Positions 36,451 through 46,433 are shown, counted from the first letter of the stretch. The stretch is 64,000 bases of DNA from Anaerotignum faecicola (GCA_024460105.1 JANFXS010000003.1:1-64000), one strand, 5' to 3'. The notes: generated by a model not told the origin, from the letters alone. A program made the numbers and translations.

Positions 36451-37395
36451 ATGAAAAAACCTCTCATAATTATTACCGGGCCGACAGCCTGTGGGAAAAC
36501 TGATATTTCTATAGAACTTGCAAAAAAAATAAACGGTGAAATTATATCCGCAGACAGCATGCAGGTATATAAATATATGAATATAGGCACGGCAAAGCCT
36601 TCAAAGGCTGAAATGTGCGGAATCAAGCATTATTTGATAGACGAGCTTTATCCCGATGAAGAGTTTAACGCAATGGTTTTTCAAAGCATGGCCAAAAAAT
36701 ATATTGAGGAAATATATTCAAAGGGAAAAATTCCCATAATTGTCGGAGGAACCGGATTTTATATAAACGCATTGGTTTACGATAATAATTTTATGTCAAC
36801 TTATGATGACGGACATATCCGCCGCCAGCTTTATGACGAGGCGGAAAAGTACGGTAAATGTTATATGTACGAAAAGCTAAAAAAAATTGATCCGGAATAT
36901 GCAGCGATTGTGCATGAAAATAACTTAAAAAGAGTTATAAGGGCTATCGAATATTATATACAAACAGGGGAAAAAATGTCTGAACACAATAATGATGCCA
37001 AAAACAAACAATCGCCTTATAATGTTTCTTTTTTTATTTTAAGCATGGACAGAACAAAACTTTATGACAGGATAAATCAAAGGGTTGACATAATGATTAG
37101 CAACGGATTGACAGAAGAAGTAAAAAAGCTGATAGATATGGGTTACGGCAGCAGTATTATATCTATGCAGGGTATTGGATATAAAGAGCTTATACCTTAT
37201 ATTAATGGGAAAATGGAACTGGATGAAGCGATAAATATATTAAAGCAAAGCACGCGCAGATTTGCAAAAAGGCAGCTTACGTGGTTCAGACAAAAAACCG
37301 ACGGTATATGGATAGATGTTACAGAAAAAGATAAGGAAACAACAGTCAGACAAATAATAGGATATTTGAAAAACGGCGGCGCGGCTGAAATATAA
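36451..37395 (+). CDS. miaA: tRNA dimethylallyltransferase
   Basis: 314 residues. P-loop GPTACGKT at 10-17, then DSMQVYKYMNIGTAKPS and the tRNA-binding part (STRRFAKRQLTWFRQ). It adds the dimethylallyl group to A37 of tRNA; MiaB then thiomethylates it. The dimethylallyl donor comes from the MEP pathway, to which IspF (13751-14230) belongs. It follows mutL after 18 bases with ribosome site cggggga. Confidence 0.96.
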   Translation: MKKPLIIITGPTACGKTDISIELAKKINGEIISADSMQVYKYMNIGTAKPSKAEMCGIKHYLIDELYPDEEFNAMVFQSMAKKYIEEIYSKGKIPIIVGGTGFYINALVYDNNFMSTYDDGHIRRQLYDEAEKYGKCYMYEKLKKIDPEYAAIVHENNLKRVIRAIEYYIQTGEKMSEHNNDAKNKQSPYNVSFFILSMDRTKLYDRINQRVDIMISNGLTEEVKKLIDMGYGSSIISMQGIGYKELIPYINGKMELDEAINILKQSTRRFAKRQLTWFRQKTDGIWIDVTEKDKETTVRQIIGYLKNGGAAEI

Positions 37396-37604
37396 TGGCA
37401 ATCTGCCATGATGTTTAATTATGTTATACTGCCGCAGCTTCGGTTTGCAATGGCACACACGGTTTTGACCGTCAGGCGCGGATTCTATGGCAAGCGGTAT
37501 GAAACTCCGAAATATAAAAAATTTTATTTGTGAGGTATTTATGCCTTTTTAAAACGCAGTTATATTTATGGAATTAAATAAAAAGCAGTGGGGAGCTGTT
37601 TGAA
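37396..37604. other. Short intergenic region with promoter-like elements
   Basis: Contains a TATAAT and a TTATACT near 37391-37432 and a patch rich in G/C (37434-37500) that breaks the AT-rich background but shows no frame. It may be a leader of the following gene. In many Clostridia hfq sits here; it is absent. Confidence 0.35.
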
Positions 37605-38888
37605 TTGGAATTAAGTGAATTTGTATATGAGAAATTCGGCATAAGCCACAATATCTGGAATTATGCCTGCAAAATAGAAAAAGATTTAGAATTAAAGTTT
37701 AAAAAAATAGACGAAATAACAGAATTTAATCAACTTAAAGTTTTGGCCGCTATGCAGAAAAACAAATTAAGCGATACACACTTTGCGGCTACAACAGGGT
37801 ATGGCTACAATGACTTGGGGCGCGATACTCTTGAACAGGTTTATGCAGACGTATTTAAAGCGGAAAGCGGCCTTGTAAGGCCTCAGATTATATCAGGAAC
37901 GCATGCCCTTACAGTTGCGTTGTCCGGCAATTTAAGACCCGGTGATGAAATACTTTCTCCTGTAGGCGTTCCATATGATACTTTGCAGGGGGTTATCGGT
38001 ATAAGAAAGGAAAAGGGCTCGCTAAGTGAATTCGGAATAACATACAGGCAGGTGGATCTGCTTCCAGACGGTAATTTCGACTATGATAATATCGAAAAAG
38101 CAATAACAAATAAAACAAAGCTTGTTACAATACAACGTTCAAAGGGATATGAATACAGGCAGTCGCTTTCTGTAGAGAAAATAGGCGAATTAATAAAATT
38201 TATAAAAACTATCAATAAAAATATTATATGTATGGTTGACAACTGCTATGGTGAGTTTGTTGAAAAAACCGAGCCTACGGAAGTCGGCGCGGATTTAATC
38301 GTCGGTTCATTAATTAAAAATCCCGGCGGCGGCCTTGCCCCTATAGGAGGATATATTGTAGGAAGGGAAGAATTTGTTGAAAATGCCGCTGTCCGCCTCA
38401 CATCTCCCGGCCTGGGCAAAGAAGTAGGGGCGACGCTCGGAATTACGCCTGCGCTTTTCCAGGGACTGTTTACAGCCCCTCAAGTTGTAGGAGGAAGCGT
38501 TAAAGGCGCAGTGTTTCTATCCGCATTGTTCAGCGGGCTTGGATTTGAAACTCTCCCGAAAACAGATGAAAAGAGGGCAGATATTGTTCAGTGTATTAAA
38601 ATGAAAAGCGCCGAAAATGTTATTGCATTTTGTCAAGGCATACAGCGCGGCGCTCCCGTTGACAGTTTTGTAAAGCCTGAACCGTGGGACATGCCCGGAT
38701 ACGATTGTCCTGTTATAATGGCGGCAGGCGCTTTTGTTCAAGGTTCTTCAATAGAATTAAGTGCGGATGCACCGATAAAACCGCCTTATAATGTATTTTT
38801 TCAGGGAGGTTTAAGCTGGCATCATGCTAAGATTGGAATTATAATGGGCTTACAGGCTATGGTTGAACAAGGACTTGTTACTGTTTAA
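37605..38888 (+). CDS. PLP-dependent methionine gamma-lyase family protein ('aluminum resistance', YnbB-like)
   Basis: 427 residues of the family often labelled aluminum resistance or methionine gamma-lyase (PF06838). Signs are the start FGISHNIWNYACKIEKDLEL, TTGYGYNDLGRDTLEQVYA, RPQIISGTHALTVALSGNL and the PLP-lysine region VGSLIKNPGGGLAPIGGYI. The true reaction is not settled. TTG 37605 is preceded by ggggagctg. Its place after miaA is typical of Firmicutes. Confidence 0.88.
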   Translation: MELSEFVYEKFGISHNIWNYACKIEKDLELKFKKIDEITEFNQLKVLAAMQKNKLSDTHFAATTGYGYNDLGRDTLEQVYADVFKAESGLVRPQIISGTHALTVALSGNLRPGDEILSPVGVPYDTLQGVIGIRKEKGSLSEFGITYRQVDLLPDGNFDYDNIEKAITNKTKLVTIQRSKGYEYRQSLSVEKIGELIKFIKTINKNIICMVDNCYGEFVEKTEPTEVGADLIVGSLIKNPGGGLAPIGGYIVGREEFVENAAVRLTSPGLGKEVGATLGITPALFQGLFTAPQVVGGSVKGAVFLSALFSGLGFETLPKTDEKRADIVQCIKMKSAENVIAFCQGIQRGAPVDSFVKPEPWDMPGYDCPVIMAAGAFVQGSSIELSADAPIKPPYNVFFQGGLSWHHAKIGIIMGLQAMVEQGLVTV

Positions 38889-38990
38889 CAAATATGTTAG
38901 AATATTTAAAAATACATATGTTTGTTACATAATCCTGATTTAATTCCGTTGTTTTATTGTTTTATAAGTTATATAGTGGGAGAGTTTAAT

Positions 38991-40409
38991 ATGAAGATAT
39001 TTAAACAAAAAGTTATGTTGCTTATGCTTCTCGCTTTTACTTTTGTGTTTTCAAATATATCATTTGCGGCCGAAAAGCCGGAAGTAAAAGCAGAAGCCGC
39101 CATTTTAATAGAACCTTCAACAGGAAAAGTTCTCTTTGAAAAAAATGCTGATAAAAAAATGTATCCTGCAAGTATGACAAAGTTGCTTACAGCAATTATA
39201 GCGCTTGATAATTTTTCTCCGGACGACGTTATTTTAGTTGGAAATGAAATTAATGAAGTGTCTCTTGATTCAAGCAAAGCCGGCCATGTCAGAGGAGAAT
39301 CCATAACAGTGAGGAACTTGATACGCGGCCTTATTATACCAAGCGGCAATGACACGGCTGAGGTAATTGCAAACGCAGTTGTAAAGAAAGTTCAAAACGA
39401 CGACACATTAAGCCCTAAAGAATGCGACGTATTATTCTCTGAAATGATGAATAAAAAGGCGGAAGAATTGGGTTGCACCAATACAAATTTTTCTAATCCT
39501 CATGGATATCATGACGAAAATCATTATACAACTGCTCATGATATGTCAAAAATTGCGTCGAAAGCTTTAGAATATGATGTTTTAATGCAAATATGTTCCG
39601 AAAAAAGCTACAGCGGAAACAGCATGGAAGATAAAGATTCGGCAGGAGTGAGAACAAAAGAATATAATTGGAGCAGCCATAACCTTTTAATCACAAACGG
39701 CGAGTATGCGTATCCATATGCAACAGGATTAAAAACAGGATTTACAGATGAAGCCGGAGACTGCATTGCCGCATCTGCTGAAAAAGACGGAATACAGCTT
39801 GTTGCAATAATATTTAATTCAGAAGATCCCGGACGTTGGGAAGATGCGGCGGCATTATTTAATTATGGTTTTGAAAATTATAATTTCTTTACAATAGCCC
39901 AAAACGGTTCTGTTGTAGGACAAGTTCCGCTTCATAATCACAATAAAGCCGACGGCGATAACCTTGATTTAATTATCAAAGAAGATATATCTTTATACCT
40001 TGATAAAGAAGTTCTTGGAGCTATTGAAACCGACATAGAAATAACGAATGAAGAATATATATATCAGGAAGATACGAAAGACAGTGAAACGCCAACTACT
40101 TTTATAAATGCTCCAATTACGCAGGATACGGAAATCGGAAAAGTATCTTACAAGTATAATGGCGAAGTCCTTGCAGAAACGCCTGTATATGCAGGAAGGA
40201 CTGTTGAAGAAGCAACTTTCTTTGAAAAAATCGGATATACATTTAAAGATATTGCTTCAAAGCTGTTTACAAAGGATGGGCTTATTAAGTTTGGAATTGG
40301 CGCCGCAGTAATTATTGTTATTGCTTTAATAATAAAATTTGTATCATCAAGACGCCGACGCTCCAGGAATGTTTATAAATTTAAAAATAATAAAAGAAGA
40401 AGGTATTGA
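38991..40409 (+). CDS. D-alanyl-D-alanine carboxypeptidase, DacF/PBP type
   Basis: 472 residues. An N-terminal signal segment (LLMLLAFTFVFSNISFAAE) precedes a class A low-mass PBP domain with SMTK (Ser61, Lys64), SGN (118-120) and KTG (248-250). After the domain there is an Ig-like region, one C-terminal membrane helix (FGIGAAVIIVIALIIKF) and a very basic tail (RRRRSRNVYKFKNNKRRRY). It trims the pentapeptide of peptidoglycan; in spore formers such enzymes shape the cortex. ATG 38991 follows gggagagttt; an upstream in-frame ATG would put extra residues before the signal peptide. Confidence 0.93.
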   Translation: MKIFKQKVMLLMLLAFTFVFSNISFAAEKPEVKAEAAILIEPSTGKVLFEKNADKKMYPASMTKLLTAIIALDNFSPDDVILVGNEINEVSLDSSKAGHVRGESITVRNLIRGLIIPSGNDTAEVIANAVVKKVQNDDTLSPKECDVLFSEMMNKKAEELGCTNTNFSNPHGYHDENHYTTAHDMSKIASKALEYDVLMQICSEKSYSGNSMEDKDSAGVRTKEYNWSSHNLLITNGEYAYPYATGLKTGFTDEAGDCIAASAEKDGIQLVAIIFNSEDPGRWEDAAALFNYGFENYNFFTIAQNGSVVGQVPLHNHNKADGDNLDLIIKEDISLYLDKEVLGAIETDIEITNEEYIYQEDTKDSETPTTFINAPITQDTEIGKVSYKYNGEVLAETPVYAGRTVEEATFFEKIGYTFKDIASKLFTKDGLIKFGIGAAVIIVIALIIKFVSSRRRRSRNVYKFKNNKRRRY

Positions 40410-40476
40410 TTTTTTGTATTATCAGTAAAAATTTTAATCTGATTTTATAATTATATTATAATTATATTTAGGATAG

Positions 40477-40510
40477 GGCATTATAATTAATTAATAATGC
40501 CTTATTTTGT
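40477..40510 (+). terminator. Terminator downstream of the carboxypeptidase gene
   Basis: Stem GGCATTAT / ATAATGCC (40477-40501) followed by ttattttg. The remainder of the 400-base gap to 40814 contains an inverted repeat AACTATTCG/CGAATAGTT (40520-40553) and otherwise nothing I can support. Confidence 0.65.
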
Positions 40511-40814
40511 TTAATGCACAACTATTCGCAAAACACAACTTTTACGAATAGTTATAGAGATTTTTACGATTTTGGGATTAGCCCCAAATAACTATGTAAC
40601 TGAATCATCTATATATGAATTTACAAAATAATAATTTAGAAATTATTTATATTCATCATTTCTATTTATTGTGCTATAGTAAGTCTGCCAAACGTTATTT
40701 TAAAATCGATACGGCCGCCAACAATTTTAAATCTCTTAAATACTGTAACCGCAACTAAATTTATCCGGTTTAAAGTATTAAATTTATTACAACATATCTG
40801 CATAAATTATATAA

Positions 40815-41264
40815 TTACAACGTTTTATTGTCCCAATATTTAAGTTTTGGCAGCAAGCATTTAAAATAATCTCTTACTTGCTCTGCCGGCCAACTGTCGT
40901 TAGACATATGCTTTTCCAAATATTCAATTAGAACATCAATATCGTTATATATAAATTTTCCATTTGAATAGCACCATTTACAATACTCCTCGTTGAAAGT
41001 TCCGTCATTTTCTCTGCTCATTAGATTATCGTCAAGAGGCATACCGCAACATTGGCATATAAGTTCTCTTGGCGAACCAAGCAATGTATTAATGGATATA
41101 TCAAATGATTTTGAAATTAATTTTAAAGTTTCAACATTTGGTATTGTTTCACCGTTTTCCCACCTTGAAACGGCTTGCCTGGTAACAAATATTTTTTCTG
41201 CAAATTCTTCCTGAGTCATATTTTTCTTTCTGCGTAATTCCAATAAAATATCTTTAGTTTCCAT
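40815..41264 (-). CDS. XRE regulator with zinc-ribbon domain
   Basis: 149 residues. An N-terminal helix-turn-helix (LRRKKNMTQEEFAEKIFVTR) is followed by a zinc-ribbon-2 type domain with CQCCGMPL and CKWCYSNG. This pairing is common in Firmicutes and is thought to sense metal or redox state; targets are unknown. Ribosome site gaggtgatt. It stands alone on the minus strand. Confidence 0.85.
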   Translation of the reverse strand: METKDILLELRRKKNMTQEEFAEKIFVTRQAVSRWENGETIPNVETLKLISKSFDISINTLLGSPRELICQCCGMPLDDNLMSRENDGTFNEEYCKWCYSNGKFIYNDIDVLIEYLEKHMSNDSWPAEQVRDYFKCLLPKLKYWDNKTL

Positions 41265-41372
41265 TAATTAATCACCTCATGTATATTATAGCACTTTTTA
41301 GTTTACTTAATAAGCAACTGCCTGTGGCATTTTAAAAAATAGCTTGTATTTGTGCGATAAAGTTAAAAGCAA

Positions 41373-41424
41373 TATACGAGGTATAGTTCACCATAAATAT
41401 ATTATGTAAACTATACCTCGTATA
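41373..41424. repeat. 16-bp perfect inverted repeat
   Basis: TATACGAGGTATAGTT (41373-41388) and its complement (41409-41424) with a 20-base loop. There is no T run on either side, so a terminator is uncertain. It lies between the regulator and the amidase gene and could be an operator, an RNA hairpin or a small mobile-element relic. Confidence 0.6.
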
Positions 41425-41535
41425 ATATATTAGTTTTAAGTTTTTACTTTCTGTTCCTTATAAAAAATAAAGATTTTTCCCGGCATATTTTCTAATATAA
41501 ATAATCCATCATATCTTGATATGTCAGAAATTAAG

Positions 41536-42117
41536 TTAAAATAAATTATAAGTTACAAAACTATCCTCATCAATCATAGGCGCAACAAATGGAACGCCAA
41601 AGTATTCCGCTATTGACAGCGCTATTGCTTCCGCAATTTGATTTATATTATTTTTTATCCATGCCTCATCTTCCGGATTATCGTGATAAGCAACTTCAAT
41701 AAGGGCTGCCGGAGCAGTTGTCCTTCTAATTTCCCGTAAAGTTGTTGTAGGCAGTATTTCAACTTCATCAGGCGTAGGATATATATTTTTAAAATTATTC
41801 TGCAATATTTTAGCAAACTCTCTGCCATAGTAGCTGTTTGGGCTATAATAAATATCAGTTCCTCTTATTTGCCCTGAAAGATTTTCGGGGGCTGCATTGC
41901 TGTGTATTGCGACATGTAAATCGTAGTTTCCCATATTTGATTCGTTTATTGCATCGCCAAGCGGCTTGTTTGGGTTATTTCTTCCAAATTCAATTCCGCT
42001 TGCAATCAAATAAGGCTCAATAGCGTCAGCAATTAAGTTCATATATTGTTCTTCTGTTCCTCCGCTATGAAATTGGTTATACTCCTGTACAGACGGGCTT
42101 AAATATACTCTGGGCAT
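41536..42117 (-). CDS. N-acetylmuramoyl-L-alanine amidase (Amidase_3 type)
   Basis: 193 residues. VYLSPSVQEYNQFHSGGTEE, DLHVAIHSNAAP and ALIEVAYHDNPEDEAW supply the zinc His/Glu pattern of the family. There is no signal peptide, so it may act in the mother cell or leave by another route. ATG 42117 follows aaggatgg; a GTG two codons upstream is an alternative. It cuts the bond between muramic acid and L-alanine in peptidoglycan. Confidence 0.88.
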   Translation of the reverse strand: MPRVYLSPSVQEYNQFHSGGTEEQYMNLIADAIEPYLIASGIEFGRNNPNKPLGDAINESNMGNYDLHVAIHSNAAPENLSGQIRGTDIYYSPNSYYGREFAKILQNNFKNIYPTPDEVEILPTTTLREIRRTTAPAALIEVAYHDNPEDEAWIKNNINQIAEAIALSIAEYFGVPFVAPMIDEDSFVTYNLF

Positions 42118-42150
42118 TGTCACACCATCCTTACATAAAATTATTATATC

Positions 42151-42675
42151 TTATGCAGGATAAATTTTATTTGATACAAATAAAGCAATATTTGCAGCCA
42201 GAATTCCTAAAACAGCCCCACAGATAACATCGCTTGGATAATGTACATACAGATACAGCCTTGAAAATCCCATTAAGGCCGCTGTCAACAAAGCTAAGGC
42301 TCCACTCCTGCCGCTGCGTTTATATAAGACAAATGCCGCTGCAAATGAACTCATAGTATGGCCTGAAGGAAATGAGAAATCCTGTGGAGCCGGAATCAGC
42401 AAATTAATAAATTCCAATCCATCAAACGGTCGCGGCCTTGCAACTACATTTTTAAGTATTATATTTCCAATCAACAAAGAAAGTAAAAGAGCTAATATAA
42501 CAGTAATACCGTATTTTTTATCTTTTTTTATAAAAATTAAATAAGCCGCAATAATTATCCACAATAAACCAAAACTTCCAAGTTTAGTAAAAATAGGAAA
42601 AAATATATCCCCTGCCCTGCACGTTAAGTTGTCGTGTATAAAATTAAGTATGCCATAATCAAAACTTAACAGCAT
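42151..42675 (-). CDS. PAP2-family phosphatase (undecaprenyl-diphosphatase-like)
   Basis: 174 residues, several membrane helices, and the three PAP2 motifs: KNVVARPRP, SFPSGHTMSS and SRLYLYVHYPSDVI. Such membrane enzymes remove phosphate from lipid phosphates such as undecaprenyl diphosphate. It follows galE on the same strand after 16 bases (ribosome site gaggggga), so the two may be cotranscribed. Confidence 0.9.
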   Translation of the reverse strand: MLLSFDYGILNFIHDNLTCRAGDIFFPIFTKLGSFGLLWIIIAAYLIFIKKDKKYGITVILALLLSLLIGNIILKNVVARPRPFDGLEFINLLIPAPQDFSFPSGHTMSSFAAAFVLYKRSGRSGALALLTAALMGFSRLYLYVHYPSDVICGAVLGILAANIALFVSNKIYPA

Positions 42676-42691
42676 GATATCCCCCTCTTTT

Positions 42692-43699
42692 TTATTTTTC
42701 AGAATTAAGCGTCTGCCATCTCCATATATCTTCGCACATTTCTTTCAGCCCATATTGGGGTTCCCATCCAAGTTCTTTTACAGCTCGGGAACAGTCTGCA
42801 TAGCACTCGTCTATGTCCCCTTCCCTTCGTGGACAAAATTTATATTTTATTTCTTTTCCGCATACTTCTTCAAATGTTTTAATAACTTCCAAAACACTGT
42901 ATCCTTTTCCGGTGCCCAAATTATAAGTGAAAATTCCGTGTTTTTCGATCGACAATTTTTCAATCGCTTTGATATGACCCTCGGCCAAATCAACAACATG
43001 TATATAATCCCTGACGCCGGTACCGTCTTTTGTTTTATAATCATTTCCGAATATCTGAACATACGGTAGTTTTCCTATCGCAACTTGTGAGATATACGGC
43101 AGTAAATTACTTGGCGTGCCTTTTGGGCTTTCGCCTATAAGTCCGCTTTTGTGAGCTCCTATTGGATTAAAATACCGTAAAATTGCAATCGACCAGTTAT
43201 TATTTGATATGTAAATATCATTAAGAATATTCTCTAAAATCAATTTACTTCTGCCGTATGGATTTTCAGCGCTTAAATTGAAATCTTCTTTAACAGGCGA
43301 TTTTCCGCTTAATCCGTAAACTGTTGCCGAAGAGCTGAAAACAATGTTCCTTACAGAATGTCTGTCCATTATTTTAAATAGGTTTATTGCACCGTTTAAA
43401 TTATTTTCATAATATAAAATGGGAATTTTTACAGATTCTCCGACAGCTTTTAAACCGGCAAAGTGTATAACGCCGGATATTTTTTCACTGCCGAAAATAT
43501 AATCCAATAAATTATAATCCAATAAATCGCATCTGTATAATTTCACTTTTTTCCCTGATATTTCTTCGATTTTTAAAACTGTTTTTTCATCAGAATTTGA
43601 AAAATTATCAGCTATAATAACCTCATATCCTTTTTTAAGAAGCTCTACGCATGTATGGCTTCCAATATACCCTGCCCCGCCAGTAACAAGAATGGCCAT
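42692..43699 (-). CDS. galE: UDP-glucose 4-epimerase
   Basis: 335 residues of the short-chain dehydrogenase fold. NAD motif GGAGYIGSH at 7-15, catalytic Ser in SSSATVYG and Y148-x3-K152 in NPYGRSK. It interconverts UDP-glucose and UDP-galactose for surface sugars and galactose use. Ribosome site gaggtgata. No Leloir partners are next to it, so a role in surface polymers is likely. Confidence 0.95.
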   Translation of the reverse strand: MAILVTGGAGYIGSHTCVELLKKGYEVIIADNFSNSDEKTVLKIEEISGKKVKLYRCDLLDYNLLDYIFGSEKISGVIHFAGLKAVGESVKIPILYYENNLNGAINLFKIMDRHSVRNIVFSSSATVYGLSGKSPVKEDFNLSAENPYGRSKLILENILNDIYISNNNWSIAILRYFNPIGAHKSGLIGESPKGTPSNLLPYISQVAIGKLPYVQIFGNDYKTKDGTGVRDYIHVVDLAEGHIKAIEKLSIEKHGIFTYNLGTGKGYSVLEVIKTFEEVCGKEIKYKFCPRREGDIDECYADCSRAVKELGWEPQYGLKEMCEDIWRWQTLNSEK

Positions 43700-43766
43700 A
43701 TTATCACCTCAAATATATATTTTTCTATTTTATCATATAAACGCGGTTTTTATCAATATAATCAAG

Positions 43767-45017
43767 TTATTTACAAGCGGAACAACCACTGCTTTTGTAT
43801 CTTTTTTTCCAGCCTATATTTATGCATAAAGCAGATATTAACAATAATACTATCATAATGATAAGTACTGCCGAATAATTTTTGAACAAATCGAACATAA
43901 ATCCATATGCCGGTATTAATATAATTGAGGATATCGGAGCTCCCATAGCAACCTTTGAATAAATTTTTTCATAATCTGAATCTCCAAAAAATGTTTTTGT
44001 TAAAATAGGAGATAATACGGCTATTCCCGATGCTGTAAATCCGAATATAAAAGCGGATATAAGAAAAATCAAGTAGCTTCCTGCAAAAAATAAAAAACCG
44101 AATACAGATATAATACCGGTTAAAATTATGCCGTAACATGTTTTTAAACTGCCGAAACTGTCACATATATATCCTATAATTACAGAACCGAATGTTGTTC
44201 CGATCGACGCAAGTGAAAGTACAATTCCCGTTTCTTCAACCGAATATCCTTTTTCAGCTCCGAACGTAGGAATATGCTGTGTAAACACACCGACTCCGGT
44301 TATGGCTATCATAAAAAACAAAAGCAAATAAAACGACGCTGATTTTACAGCAGTTGCTTCATCAATATCTATTTCTTTCGATTTACAGCCGGCGTCTGCG
44401 TTATTTTTTTTATATCCCAGCGGGTTTAAATTAACGCTTTGAGGTGAATTCCTTAATAAAAATACAGATGACAGCGAAGCCATAAAAAAAGCCAAAAGCC
44501 CTATAGTTATATATGCATATCTCCAACCGTTTTCCGTTATTTTAAATGAAGCTATCGGCTGAAAAATTGCGGCGAAAATACCTACAAACGCCATTTGTAT
44601 ACCAATCATCGTTCCGGGATTTTTTATAAACCACCTGTTGATAAGTATAGGTCCTAATAGATTTACTGTAAGAGCGGCGCCCATAGCGCTAGGAATGGAA
44701 AGCAAGTACCACCCGTAAACATTTTTCATAAAGCCAAATGCTGCAAAAGACAGTGTATGAAGCAGCGCGCCGATTAAAGCCATAACTCTGACATCGTATC
44801 TATTCATTAGTTTTCCTGCTATCGGAAACCAAAAAACCATGACGGCAGATGTAATGCTGAAATATATGGAAAGCCTGCCGATACCAACCCCTATTTCATT
44901 TGAAACAGGAGCAAGGAACAGGCCGGAAGTCATATTGATACACCCTCCCGAAAATCCTCGTATAAGTATTACGCCGATAAGTATTATCCACGCATAATGA
45001 ATCTTTTTTTCTGACAT
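43767..45017 (-). CDS. MFS transporter, oxalate/formate antiporter (OFA)-like
   Basis: 416 residues with 12 predicted membrane helices. The start HYAWIILIGVILIRGFSGGC and TSGLFLAPVSNEIGVGIGRL resemble OFA-type carriers of monocarboxylates; FFGDSDYEKIYS lies in the second half. ATG 45017 follows ggaggccgac; the ATG four codons upstream overlaps that site. The C-terminal CSACK is unusual. Substrate cannot be told. Confidence 0.85.
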   Translation of the reverse strand: MSEKKIHYAWIILIGVILIRGFSGGCINMTSGLFLAPVSNEIGVGIGRLSIYFSITSAVMVFWFPIAGKLMNRYDVRVMALIGALLHTLSFAAFGFMKNVYGWYLLSIPSAMGAALTVNLLGPILINRWFIKNPGTMIGIQMAFVGIFAAIFQPIASFKITENGWRYAYITIGLLAFFMASLSSVFLLRNSPQSVNLNPLGYKKNNADAGCKSKEIDIDEATAVKSASFYLLLFFMIAITGVGVFTQHIPTFGAEKGYSVEETGIVLSLASIGTTFGSVIIGYICDSFGSLKTCYGIILTGIISVFGFLFFAGSYLIFLISAFIFGFTASGIAVLSPILTKTFFGDSDYEKIYSKVAMGAPISSIILIPAYGFMFDLFKNYSAVLIIMIVLLLISALCINIGWKKRYKSSGCSACK

Positions 45018-45296
45018 GTCGGCCTCCATGCAATTTAAATATATTGAGCGCTTTTTACCGAGTTCGGCAGTAAATCGGTACGCCTATAGTTTCTTTAATA
45101 ATTTATAAGTTTATATTTTATGTCAATGTACTTTTGTGATGCCGCACGTTCAATATAAAACGGCTATACTGTGAACTTCTGAATTTCCACAGTAAAATTG
45201 ATATAAAAAATATTTGTGATTAGTTTTACTTTTTATTATCCCGAAGGTTATGTGAAATATTCATACTCCGAATTTAGAATATATTTTGAACTAAAA
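45018..45296. other. Intergenic, AT-rich, no gene seen
   Basis: Holds the promoter region of the MFS gene on the minus strand. No supported frame. Confidence 0.5.
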
Positions 45297-45340
45297 AATG
45301 CCGCTTAATAACTGAAAGCAGTTATTAGCAGCGGCATTAA
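45297..45340 (-). terminator. Terminator of the ferritin-like gene
   Basis: Stem GCCGCT..ATAACTG / CAGTTAT..AGCGGC between 45301 and 45336; on the minus strand it is followed by ATTTTTTAG and lies 15 bases after the stop. Confidence 0.85.
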
Positions 45341-45353
45341 TCTGACATTAAAA

Positions 45354-45575
45354 TTATCTTTTATTTTTACGTTCAATTATAAGTTCTCTTAATTTTGCCG
45401 CATGCATCCCTTCATCTTTAGCAAATTCGGCAAAAACTTCTCTAACTTTAGGATCATGTTCTTTATCTTTAGAATATATACTGTAATCTCTTGTCAATTC
45501 CATTGAATTTTCCCATGATTTCAACAGCCTGTCATATGTTGTAAATTCAATATCACAGTCTTTGTTATTATCCAT
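45354..45575 (-). CDS. Small ferritin-like protein
   Basis: 73 residues, two helices, starting MDNNKDCDIEFTTYDRLLKS. The pattern Glu (SMELTRDYS) and ExxxH-like FAKDEGMHAAKLRELI resembles half of a ferritin-like/rubrerythrin bundle, so it may dimerise to bind metal. The neighbour on the other strand is a manganese catalase, also ferritin-like. Spore-coat ferritin-like proteins are an alternative family. Confidence 0.65.
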   Translation of the reverse strand: MDNNKDCDIEFTTYDRLLKSWENSMELTRDYSIYSKDKEHDPKVREVFAEFAKDEGMHAAKLRELIIERKNKR

Positions 45576-45755
45576 TTAAACAGCCCCTTATTCTTTAAAT
45601 ATTTAAAATTATAGCCTTCAAAACTAAGTAAACTATAATTTATATTTTTTAATTCCCCTTTTACAAGAAAAATATTCACTTAAAAAATAAATGTCGGATA
45701 CATTAAGCTCAATTATATGCTCATAATAATATTAAAATTTATTGGAGGTGTCATA

Positions 45756-46433
45756 ATGTTTAAACACGAAAAACAGCTTCTCAAACCTGTCAGTATTGAA
45801 AAACCGAATCCGCAATATGCCGTTCTCCTTCAGGAACAGCTAGGAGGCGGAAATGGCGAACTTAAGGCAGCAATGCAGTATATGTCCCAAAGCTTCAGGA
45901 TAAAAGACCCTGCAATTAAGGATCTGTTTATGGATATTGCAGCCGAAGAGCTCAGCCATCTTGAAATGGTGGCCGCTACCATTAATTTGTTAAACGGTCA
46001 TGATGTAGATTATGAAACAGTTTCAGCAGGCGAAATCCAGACCCATGTCATACTCGGCCTAAATCCCGGGCTTATGAATTCCTCGGGATATTCATGGACA
46101 TCAGATTATGTAACTGTAACGGGAGATTTATGCGCAGATTTATTATCTAATATTGCGTCTGAACAGAGGGCGAAAGTGGTATACGAATATCTTTACAGAC
46201 AAATCAAAGATAAAAAAGTAAGGGATACTATAGACTTTCTCCTTAACAGGGAAGAAGCCCACAATGCAATGTTCAGAGAGGCGTTCAATAAGGTTCAGGA
46301 TACAGGCAGCAACAAGGATTTCGGCGTAACAGAAGATTCCAGGCTTTATTTCAACCTTTCAACCCCTTCTCCGGAAAACTCATTCGGCCGGACAAAAGCT
46401 GAACCGCCAAGTTTTGCACATGCTGGAAAATAA
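45756..46433 (+). CDS. Manganese catalase family protein, CotJC-like
   Basis: 225 residues from ATG 45756 (after ggaggtg). Two Glu/His metal sets are visible: GELKAAMQY with AAEELSHLEM, and later SEQRAKVVYE with NREEAHNAMF. It matches the dimanganese catalase/CotJC group found in spore coats of Bacillus and Clostridia. It may remove hydrogen peroxide in the spore coat. The usual partners CotJA and CotJB are not present. It has its own transcript, ended by the terminator near 46600. Confidence 0.92.
   Translation: MFKHEKQLLKPVSIEKPNPQYAVLLQEQLGGGNGELKAAMQYMSQSFRIKDPAIKDLFMDIAAEELSHLEMVAATINLLNGHDVDYETVSAGEIQTHVILGLNPGLMNSSGYSWTSDYVTVTGDLCADLLSNIASEQRAKVVYEYLYRQIKDKKVRDTIDFLLNREEAHNAMFREAFNKVQDTGSNKDFGVTEDSRLYFNLSTPSPENSFGRTKAEPPSFAHAGK

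Noticed and set aside
37434-37500. Riboswitch or structured RNA upstream of the PLP lyase-like gene
   Set aside because: The patch is GC-richer than its surroundings, but I could not find a convincing stem set or known riboswitch core.
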